Positions 55,604 through 64,000 of a stretch of 64,000 nucleotides of DNA are shown here, in pieces (the first letter of the stretch is position 1; the number at the start of each line of letters is the position of its first letter). Both the position numbers and the translations under genes were made by a program. The notes beneath the pieces are model-generated. The model made no database searches. It was given only the letters and a program-made list of their open reading frames with translations, and had not been told where the DNA came from. This DNA comes from Misgurnus anguillicaudatus (Eukaryota > Chordata > Actinopteri > Cypriniformes > Cobitidae), in NCBI RefSeq assembly GCF_027580225.2, contig NC_073355.2, positions 19,196,001 to 19,260,000 on the forward strand, written 5' to 3'.

Positions 55604-56965
55604 TAGGGCTGCAGCTATCGATTCTTTTTGTTATCGATTAATCTAGCCCCGAATCGATCGATTAATCGAGTACTCGGATAAAAAATTTGTGTGTGTTTTT
55701 AAAAAACCAAAACAAATAATGCATAACGAAAATGACGTGGCTGTAAAATGTTCAAGCATTTGGCTTTTATTTCTAAAAAAACAGAGGTATTTGGCTCCAA
55801 AAAAGCCTATTTATTTCAATTTTTACCCATTTAGTGTTTATAAGTGCCAGTGCCAACAATTAAACACTTTAATTTATTAATATGCACAACATGTTTCATG
55901 CTGTAATCTAGCCCTGACATCAAAGTAAATATCTGGTTTATGTAAATTTCTACACCTGCAGCATTTACCATTAGGCTACTAACATATAATATATCATTTC
56001 TGGGGTGAGCCTATTTGCTATGGTAACAACCTGTGTGTGTGCGCACGCACGTGCACCTGTGTTTATGTGTGCACGCATGCTGTGCCTGAGGAAGAGTGAC
56101 ACCCCAGTCAGACGTTCAGTTGCTTCATTGCATTTTGGTACGGCAGAAATACATACATTCATTTTAAATAGAATGCTGCATTTGGTTTGCATCACTTGCA
56201 TTGCGGTGCATTTTAGTTTAAGAATCCGTTCGAAAAATCACAACATCACGTCCCGCTCTATACAGTGAATGCATGCTGAAATTATTGTTGCGTGGCTACA
56301 TAAAAGTTTAAGCATATTTGATGCATCGCGCGATCGGTCTCTCGCGTGAGAAATAATATCTTCCTTATGCTAAGCTCCAATAAGACAGAGATTATTATTA
56401 TTGAACAAAATATGTCAGATTACAAGTTCCCCATATATGATTGCACTGTGGTGCCGTTTTTTGGTACACACACCTGTAAGTGCATGCGTGTGTGTGAAGG
56501 GGTTATACTGTCCTGCAATTAAACGTGAATACGTTTACTACTTAAAAACATCAAAGCTAAACATCATATCTAGTCAAACCGCATAACGACATCGCTACAA
56601 ATACAGTATGTGATTAAAATCAGCGGAAGCTACGTTACCTTGTTTCATCGACGCTTGGTGAAACAGCAGTGGATATTTTCGGTTCAGATGCTGAATGTAA
56701 TGATCCCAAACTTTAGACAGTCTCTCTCTGCCGTTTATGGACATATTCGCTCCGCCATCGCGCCAACTATATTCAAAATGTACCACGCGCTATGATGTGC
56801 TTCCTGAACATTGAACAACGGTCCGTGTGAATCAGATCTCGCCGCGTGTAGTGCGTGTAGTGTGTAGTGCATAGGAATTTAGCGAGGCATCGAGGCAGAA
56901 TTTTTGCCTCGAGGAATTTTTTGAATCGAGTAAATCGAGTAACTCGACGAATCGTTTCAGCCCTA
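55604..56965. mobile_element. 1.36-kb hAT with perfect 8-bp duplication
   Basis: Left TAGGGCTGCAGCTATCGATT, right AACGAATCG-type subterminal sequence then TTTCAGCCCTA; flanks ATCTACCC at 55596-55603 and 56966-56973 are identical. Subterminal ATCGATTAATCGAGTA/ACTCGATTTACTCG motifs are mirrored. A GTGTGTGCGCACGCACGTGC palindromic run sits at about 56033. Frames inside (56005-56268, 56595-56795) carry no recognisable transposase. Confidence 0.9.
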
Positions 56966-56973
56966 ATCTACCC

Positions 56974-57240
56974 TTCACCCAAAACGTTTAATTGATCTAT
57001 TTTTAATGGATAAAAAACTTTTTTATACAATAAATTAACATTATTACAAACATTTGCCATTAATAGTTTTTCTAACATACATGGTATGAACAATTTTTTT
57101 TTTAATTTAGCAAAATACGACCAAAAAAAACTATTAATTTGATTCGAACACAAATGAATTAAGTAAACTTTCTTTTATTTCAAATTTCAATTAACTGCAC
57201 GCAATCAATCAAAGTTGTGATCATTTCAATTGCTTTACAC
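56974..57240. other. No feature
   Basis: AT-rich sequence between the hAT and the next MITE. Nothing supportable. Confidence 0.4.
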
Positions 57241-57849
57241 TGTAAAAAGTAAAAGATGGTTCAACTGGATAAACTTCAATTGGTAACTAAAAAGTTAAGC
57301 CTACACTGTAAATATGTAATATTTTTATGTTACTTTAACTTAAAAATTAAGTTAAGCTTGATTTAATAATTTATGTCAACTTTTCACAAGCCAAAACTTA
57401 AAATAGTAGGTTGAATTGACTTGCAAAAACAAGTTGTTTTAACTTAACAATGTAAAAAGTTTTTTCAACCTAAATTTTCTCCCTTTAAAGGCGGGGTGCA
57501 TGATTTTCAAAAAACCCTTTGGAAAACGAATTCAGGCCGAGTACCATAACACACTTGTAGCCAAACAGCAGTAAGGGGCATGTCAACTAAGTGACATCGT
57601 TGCCTGGGTTGTGTATGTGTGGGGTGGGTCTATCAAAAGAAGGTCCAGATTCTATTGGGTAATAGATTTCAAATATCAACTTTGGCTTTCAGAGATCATG
57701 CACCCTGACTTTAAGTTGAAAATGTTCAAATATTTTATGTATTACCAATATTTTTCACCTTAAATAATTAAGTGAGAAAATGTAAGTTTAAAAAAACTTT
57801 TTGAACCAGTTGAAGTCATTTTTTAAGTTGATCCAATTTTTACTTTATA
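57241..57849. mobile_element. AT-rich MITE with TGTAAAAAGTA ends, split by a TTAA element
   Basis: Left CACTGTAAAAAGTAAAAGAT, right TTTTTACTTTATAG; repeated inner words AACTTAA / TTAAGTT through both halves. The element is divided by the TTAA MITE at 57489-57710. Confidence 0.55.
57489..57710. mobile_element. TTAA-flanked MITE with AGGCGGGGTGCATGAT ends
   Basis: TTAA at 57485-57488 and 57711-57714. Left AGGCGGGGTGCATGATTTTC, right GAGATCATGCACCCTGACT. It sits in the middle of the AT-rich MITE and is 222 bp long. Confidence 0.85.
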
Positions 57850-58152
57850 GACCGTTTCATCGGACGCACGTGTGGTGATGCAATACGCGTCTGGTCCGAA
57901 CTTTACTTCCGTTTTCCGTTTTTTTTAATGGTCTGACTAGTTGCTAAACTGAACTCTTGAACAAATATCTTGTCAAAAACAACAAATGTTTTGCTTTCCC
58001 AGGCAATCCACATGTTGTTTATTTAGCTTGTTATATAAATAAACTACGTTTAAGGTACTTTGTTGTTATTTATTCTTAGCAGAGTTTACCGGAAGTTACG
58101 TGTTGTCCACGAAAGCTGCTTGTTTATGTTGTTACTGCTGAAACCGTCTATA
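57846..58152. mobile_element. MITE, TATAGACCGTTTC family (copy 3, best preserved)
   Basis: Left TATAGACCGTTTCATCGG, right GCTGAAACCGTCTATA, inverted repeats. TA on both edges may be target. Interior has CGCACGTGTGGTGATGCAAT and GTTACGTGTTGTCCACG. Confidence 0.8.
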
Positions 58153-60002
58153 CATGTAGCTTGTTTCCAAATTTAATTAAATTATTATGAATATTATTAT
58201 AAACTATTATAACTTTATTAATATTAACTGTTATAATTGTTATTTATATTATAATTTTTAATGGATAGTAAAGAAAATGTGAATAGAAAAAGCGACCACC
58301 CTGTGCTTAGAGTATGCAGAGATTTTACTGAGGCTAAAGTTGCTACTTAGAAGCCATGGCAGTTTTGATTCGTCAACATTTTTGGTCCATTACATAACTC
58401 CCAGACTTCTGTTTTCCATTTCATAGCTGTAATAACTTTTGACTGGTAGTGTACCAGAAGTACTACTCATAGGGATCCCATCGCTATGGGAACCGCTGAG
58501 GTAATAGAGAGGCAGGTTACTCACGATTGGCTCACTCAACCTGAAATCCAACCGACTGTGTTTCTTTGGAAGCCTGACCTGAGCCATGTATCACAGCGAT
58601 TCGAACCCTGGGTGCGATTGGCGATACGCACCATGAAAGGTTAGGCTTCACCCGAGCTCCTGTTATTAAATTCTAATGACTGCACCTCAAAAGAAAATAT
58701 CAGCCTCCATCAGTGCAGCATCAACAAAACTTTACGAAGAGTCTGGTGTGCAGTGCCTCACTGCATATCACATCAGAAACAGAGAACCTGGGAGATTATG
58801 TGCCCTGGTGCTCCTGTCGAATAACACTCCACCCAGCACATGATGTGTGGTCATGACTGATAAAATTGGGTCTGGTCTGTGTCCTGGAGATTTTCTCATG
58901 CACCCTTCACCGAAGCCTCCCGTCAACCTGACCTCTCCGAACCTTAAACCTCAAATGTTAACATTCTTTCACGCACATTTTTGTGAAGTATATATTTGCC
59001 TTAATGGGTAGTCGACTGATCTGTGTTAATCAGCCCTTGATAGGTGGTAAATTGTTGCTCATCTGCCAGCCACTGTTACTGTTGACCTGTATGCCATTCG
59101 TCATCGCAATATTTGCATTGGAAACCTCAGAGTACCAGGTGGTTACATTCCCTGTGAAAGCAGGTTTACCAAACACACACAAACCATCGCGCACATGCGC
59201 ACCTGTCAAACAGTGGTGTCTTATGTCCTGTCTCCCTTTGAATTTTTAACTAGTCTCAGCTAAACACTCAGAGCTCTGCATGATGCGGTGACAAGGCAGT
59301 GACACTGAAGATTAGCCGCGTGGTGATGTGGCGTAGATCAAAGGTTTTTAAACGATGGGGGTTGTGCTGATACTTGTTGAATAGCTCTTTTATGTGTGCT
59401 AACATTGGTATTCAGACGGAGACTGGGTCACCATTCAGACGCCAGCGTCTAAAGGTGGGGCGTGCACCTCGCAACAAACCCACATGGTGTAGCGTTACAT
59501 GGGTTGCTAAGAGGCAGGAGTGGACGGAGACAAAAAGAGAGGCCTGATAAACAATGCCATGCTTTTACTGCTGTCATACAAGAGGACATAAAGGGAAGGG
59601 CAGATGGTTTATTGGACGTTTGTTATTAAACTGTGGCTAATGATTCTGGTTGACCCTACTGTGTGTCTGGTTGAGCCAGATGATGTTTTTTTTCAACACA
59701 CAGAAAGAATGATGTCTATATCTATGATGTTTATATCCTTTTTATCCCAAACTCCATTCGTCTAATGATAGATTAAATGAGGTGATAAATTCCATTTTTA
59801 ATGACTTCTAAAGGTCAGAGAGGTACTTAGCATTTTTTAAGTAGAAAAATGATCCTCTTTCATAATCCTCTTTTTTATACAGTAATACAATAACGCATTG
59901 ATCTTACTGTGGGTGTTTTAGACATTCATATAGCTTGAGTAATATACTAAATGTCCGCAATGCCATTTAAAAGGATTTCCTCCAATATGTATGATTTGAT
60001 TT
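58153..60002. promoter_or_regulatory. Low-copy interval; candidate conserved block at 58640-58980
   Basis: 58640-58980 is balanced in composition and has no repeat features (TTATTAAATTCTAATGACTG, ACTGCATATCACATCAG). The 58390-58587 minus frame and 58983-59249 plus frame have no domain. 59250-60002 shows nothing supportable. Confidence 0.2.
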
Positions 60003-60178
60003 CGCCAAAAATAATAAATTTCTGTCATCATTTGCTCACTCATGTTGTTCTAAACCTGTATGAGTTTCTTTATTATGCTGAGCACAAAAGAAGATTTTGA
60101 CAATTATGGTAACCGCACAGTTGACAGTACCCATTGACTTGCATAGAAGGAAAAACAAATAATATGGAAGTCAATGGC
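60003..60178 (+). mobile_element. AGTTCACCC-family MITE fragment
   Basis: CGCCAAAAATAATAAATTTC, TGTCATCATTTGCTCACTCA and AATATGGAAGTCAATGG match the family (complete copy 50010-50218). The left TTAA end and the right end are eroded. Confidence 0.6.
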
Positions 60179-60180
60179 TG

Positions 60181-60249
60181 CGTCCGAAACCACCTTCTTC
60201 CATACTAGATAGTAGGCGAGGTGAGTAGTATGTCTGAATTCATAGTCAA
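60181..60249. repeat. GCGTCCGAAACC repeat end, broken at the Tc1 junction
   Basis: GCGTCCGAAACCACCTTCTT, TAGTAGGCGAGGTGAGTAGT and CTGAATTCATAG match, in reverse, the sequence at 9964-10076. It stops abruptly where the truncated Tc1 copy begins, so the breakpoint is about 60249/60250. Confidence 0.6.
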
Positions 60250-61111
60250 CACTGCTCAGGTGTTATGAGAGCCCAGGTTACTCTGATAGTGGCCTTCAGC
60301 TCTTCTGCATTGTTGGGTCTGCCATATGGCATCTTCCTCTTCACAATACCCCATATTTTTTCTGTGGGGTTAAGGTCAGGCGAGTTTGCTGGCCAATTAA
60401 GAACAGGGATATCATGGCCCTTAAACCAGGTACTGGTAGCTTTGGCACTGTGTGCAGGTGCCAAGTCCTGTTGGAAAATGAAATCTGCATATCCATAAAG
60501 TTGGTCAGCAGCAGGAAGCATAAAGTGCTCTAAAACTTCCTGGTATACGGCTGTGTTGACCTTGGACTTTAGAAAACAAAGCAGACCAACACCAGCAGAT
60601 GACATGGCACCCCAAACCACTGTGCAACCAGGCTGTGCAAAGTTTATACTGGACCTAAAGCAATGTGGATTGTGTGCCTCCCCACTCTTCTGCCAGACTC
60701 TGGGACCCTGATTTCCAAAGGAAATGCAAAATTAACTTTCATCAGAGAACATAACTTTGGACCACTCAGTAGCAGTCCAGAAGCGAGACGTTGTTGTTCA
60801 AGAGTGGCTTGACAAGGAATGCGACAGCTGAAACCCATGTCTTGCATACATCTGTGCATATTGGTTCTTGAAGCACTGACTCCAGACGCAGTCCACTCTT
60901 TGTGAATCTCCCCCACATTTTTGAATAGGTTTACATTTACATTTTTTCTACCACATCTTTTCCTTCCCTTCGTCTCTCTATTAATGTGTCTGGACACAGA
61001 GCTCTGTGAACAGCCAGCCTCTTTTGCAATGACCTTTTGTGTCTTGCCCTCCTTGTGCAAGGTGTCAATGGTCGTCTTTTGGACAACTGTCAAGTCAGGA
61101 GTCTTCCCCAT
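60250..61111 (-). pseudogene. Tc1-like transposase, degenerate and truncated
   Basis: Starts MGKTPDLTVVQKTTIDTLHK at 61111, then a helix-turn-helix (VIAKEAGCSQSSVSRHINRE), a basic GRKRCGRKN stretch, and the VGEIHKEW block. About 20 codons are lost before this block, and a deletion after QRLASGL shifts the frame through the first catalytic Asp region (the LMKVNFAFPLEIRVPES stretch is read out of frame). The frame recovers at MVWGAMSSAGVG, giving the second Asp (FQQDLAPAHSAK) and the D/E pair 34 residues apart (WPANSPDLNPTEKIWGIVKR). The C-terminus is cut off just after TPEQC. DD34E is the Tc1 signature. The deletions make it inactive. Confidence 0.88.
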
Positions 61112-61389
61112 GATTATGTAGCCTTCAGAACTAGACTGAGAGACCATTAAAAGGCCTTTGCAGGTGTTTGAGTTAATTAGTTGTGGGCCAGTGTTGCACC
61201 AGGGGTCTTCAAAATTGAACCTTTTCACAATATAATAATTTTCTGAAATACTGATTTTGGTATAATCATCAAAATTTAAAGAAATAAACATTTGAAATAT
61301 ACAAGTCTGTGTGTAATGAATGAATATAATATACACGTTTCGAAAAAATCAACTTTTTGTTCATATTCTAATTATATGACCAGCACCTG
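60250..61389 (-). mobile_element. Tc1/mariner-type transposon, 3'-truncated
   Basis: The 5' terminus (CAGGTGCTGGTCATATAATT on the minus strand, ending at 61389) is followed by TA (61390-61391), the Tc1 target. The element then reads through a leader into the transposase and stops at 60250 within the last codons; the 3' terminal repeat is missing. I recognise the terminus as that of an abundant teleost Tc1-like family. Confidence 0.9.
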
Positions 61390-63467
61390 TATATCTCACC
61401 AATATGTGTAAGTTGTATTTATATGTAGTTCTGTCAACAATGTTTCTGACAAACAAAATCCACCACTAATATAGGAAGATTAGTATGGTGAGCTGCTGGT
61501 ACTGTATGTGCCTTGTTAACACGCATTACACTGCATTTAAAGCTTTAAAATGCATCACACTGTGTAGTATGTAAGCTTATAATGTTTATGCATGTTTATA
61601 GTGTACAGTTGATTGTGCATATACCTCGTGCATGTTTGATTTATTAATATACAAAGATCAATTAAAAAAAAAAGATTCATAAAGCACTTCTTTATTTAAT
61701 TTATTATAAATTATAATAACACCCCTGGCTCAATGTCATTTTCTTTTTGTTGTTAATATTAACATCTGATGGGAGATACCATCCCTGAACGTATTATATA
61801 TACATTTGATTAATACAAGTTAAATTAATTTATTGCATGTAATTTAATTAACCAGTTGAATCACAGTGCCAAAACACTCCACCAATATGTTTTATGCATA
61901 AATATGCACTATGTACTGACATCGCTTTTAATAGCCTCTCTTATTACACAATAATGGATGAATCTGCATTAAGAAAATGAAATGTATCATTTAATGGCGG
62001 CTTGTGGTTTGTTATGTGTTGCTAATGTTATCCTCAGCCTGTCCAAGCCTGACCCGTTTTCTACTAAAATCCCCTAAATATACTAATTTAATGAGAAATA
62101 ATCCACTAAAAACGCATTTATGCACAAAGTCATTTGATTCACATGTAGTGCTAATATACAATTTTATTTTTTTAAACATCTTAAGTTTAAAAACGTTTAT
62201 CAAGTTTATCACATTCAGTCTTCTATGGAGCTGACAGTAACTTCCGCAAACTCTTGGGAGGATCCGTGATCATTGGAGTGATCAGAGATGACGCGACTCT
62301 CTTCCTTAAGGGCTCTCAGTCAGGTCAAATTTATTGTGTAATGTAATACGTTATTAATACATTAGTAAAACAATACAGTTTTACTTTGTGTAATATTTTT
62401 CTTGGGAGTAAAAATCAATATTTGCCTGGCGCAGTTATCAGTGTGTTATAAAGACAGTAGATAAAATTGTATTTATATGAATCCACCATGCGAGATGTGT
62501 AATTGCATTGTGCATAATGCATTAAGCACAGATTTTTGCATTGAATTTCCTAAGTGAATCCGGTGCTAAAGCAATGAAGTGCATGCAAATAAACAATACA
62601 GTCAGCCCACCCACACAATTAATTTGTAGTGAATTCCCCACAGTTTTTTTAAAAGGCATAAAGATTTGAAAGACCAGAGGCTTTCCTTTCATTCTTCCAC
62701 TTTTATCTCCGTTGTTTTTCACCTTTTCAAAGTTCTCATTTTTAGTCTGACAGGCGAATCCTTGTAGAAAATGATTGAAATCGGTGACCTTGATATTTGC
62801 CGTAGGACCCCGAGTTCAGAAGGTAATGACTTTTAAATAGTCCAGCAGCTCTGAATGGTTGAGCTGTCTTTTTGACATGTCTACAAATCCAAAATGTCAG
62901 AGCGTGTGAAGACTTTCTGCTGTACAGCCTTGAAGAACATTTCTCAGCAGGCCTGAATAACGTCGGTTCAAAACAACTACGCTAGCTGTAAATGGTGGGC
63001 GATTTTCAGCATCTCTCGGTTTCCAGCTGCGTAATAGCAGCATTGACAGAACCGTGAATGTCATTATTAATTCCACTGTGACATTTTGCATATCATTTAA
63101 GGTAGGCTTGATGCCCACTGTAATGTTACAATTGTGAGGAGTGGAGCATTTGATGGAGGTTTCAACTGTATTGAGGGAAAAAGAGAGACCGACTGTGAGT
63201 ATGCAAACAGCTGCCGTGTACTTAGTATCAGAGTCTATGTGTATCTCTAGAATTAATAAATCTTTCGGTGCTGCAATTCTGTTAGTAATGACACAGATAT
63301 GAGTAGATTAAAGCCAAGTTCACTCCATTTATTTTCTGTAGGAAAACTAATAACGGTCGACTGGAATACAGTGTGCTGTTCTGGTGTGCTGAAAACTTAT
63401 ACTCTATCTGCTTGTTAAGTCTGATGTCATACACCGCTTTCAGTCCAAACGATCACATTCACGTAAA
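61390..63467. promoter_or_regulatory. Low-copy interval; candidate conserved block at 62540-63120
   Basis: 62540-63120 has balanced composition with GTGCATGCAAATAAACAAT (octamer ATGCAAAT at 62583-62590), ACACAATTAATTTGTAG and GTCATTATTAATTCCACTG. The minus frames 62522-62722 and 62897-63118 have no domain. 61390-62540 is AT-rich with no gene seen. Confidence 0.25.
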
Positions 63468-63600
63468 TGTGTGATATGAACAAATAGTGCTCATAAACGG
63501 CTGTTTATATAATATCCTCTATTGAAATGAGAGGAGACTTGGACCCGGAAAATGTATTCCTTACGTCATTACTTAACAAGCGGATTGTTTTACCAGAAGA
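63468..63600. repeat. Second copy of the 50225-50320 repeat
   Basis: GTGTGATATGAACAAATAGT, ATCCTCTATTGAAATGAG and GGAGACTTGGACCCGGAAAA closely match the copy at 50225, and the sequence then continues into unassigned DNA to 63917. Confidence 0.65.
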
Positions 63601-63917
63601 TTAACATGTTGCGTTAAAATTGTACTTAAACTTTCTCAATACATTTAGGATAGCTCTATTATCCGATTCACGTTTTTAAATTTCCTTTGTTGTGTATATT
63701 AGTGGATGTAAACGATATGCAAAAGGTACAAACCTCAAAGTAAACAATGACGCGAGTTATCATCTCCAACGTAAATCTCTTTTCTTGGACTACAACAAAC
63801 ACACGGATTGTAGGGCAAACGTTTACTTCCTGGTATTGGGGATGTAGACAAGACCGACATTATCATAATTCCTCCCGCTTCGGACTCAGTCTGTAAGTTA
63901 ACTCCTGTTAGCATTCA

Positions 63918-64000
63918 GGGCTCAACATAAAGGACTGCCCGGTGGCCTGGGACAAGCGTGAGACACGTTCGGGCCAGTAAACAGTATTCTTACTTAAGTG
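63918..64000. mobile_element. hAT terminus entering at the right edge
   Basis: CAGGGCTCAACATAAAGGAC then TGCCCGGTGGCCTGGGAC is a teleost hAT-type end. The element runs off the window, so its length, transposase and duplication cannot be assessed. Confidence 0.55.

Noticed and set aside
58560..58640. Possible tRNA-like GATTCGAACCCTGGGTGCG
   Set aside because: It resembles a T-arm word, but no acceptor or anticodon stem can be placed around it.

Overview
The window is nuclear DNA of a ray-finned fish, most likely a cyprinid related to zebrafish, carp or goldfish. Three things point there: it is AT-rich, almost nothing in it is protein-coding, and it is dense with teleost-type DNA transposons (hAT, Tc1/mariner, TTAA-targeting and long-hairpin MITEs) together with a tRNA-derived SINE and a solo LTR. 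The cyprinid assignment rests on my recognition of repeat families and is an inference. No bacterial-style gene, operon, rRNA gene or CRISPR array is present.

Gene content: one candidate coding exon is visible, 13183-13528 on the + strand. It encodes about 115 residues ending in a hydrophobic, signal-peptide-like segment and stops at a GTAAAT donor in phase 1. This fits the first coding exon of a secreted or membrane protein with very large introns. If it is real, the remaining 50 kb to the right is probably its first intron. That stretch holds several low-copy blocks with AT-rich homeodomain/POU-like motifs (24.5, 28.2, 29.7-30.9, 34.3-35.3, 39.0-39.4, 54.2-54.8, 58.6-59.0 and 62.5-63.1 kb) which I list as low-confidence candidate regulatory elements. 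The only other protein sequence is transposase debris: a Tc1-like copy (60250-61389, minus), a hAT C-terminal fragment (8940-9245, minus) and a short BED-hAT N-terminal fragment (38061-38200, plus).

Mobile DNA by region. 0-2 kb: two hairpin/TIR elements in tandem. 4-6 kb: a TTAA element split by later insertions. 6.8-7.6 kb: an older repeat with an inserted TIR element. 8.2-10.1 kb: a solo LTR with a 5-bp target duplication (GGTAC), itself split by a hAT with an 8-bp duplication (ATGGCAGC). 10.2-11.0 kb: a long-armed TTAA hairpin. 11.2-12.0 kb: a hAT. 16.3-17.6, 18.2-18.7 and 20.2-23.6 kb: nested MITEs, including an older MITE cut into three pieces by two later insertions. 25.5-27.8 kb: two nests. 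31.9-33.9 kb: a SINE and a three-level nest. 36.0-38.4 kb: a roughly 140-bp minisatellite joined to a hAT. 40.8-42.0 kb: a TIR element. 43.8-49.5 kb: repeated copies of one dispersed family plus a hAT inside a larger hAT-like element. 55.3-58.2 kb: a hAT and nested MITEs. 60.0-61.4 kb: the Tc1 copy. 63.9 kb: a hAT entering at the right edge.

The most interesting structure is the 36.0-37.8 kb array. Each of about 13 units contains roughly 105 bp of flanking DNA, the 8-bp hAT target site CCATAGAC, and the outermost 36 bp of the hAT that lies intact at the array's right end. The host-transposon junction itself was tandemly amplified after insertion, leaving about 12 orphan transposon ends in a row.
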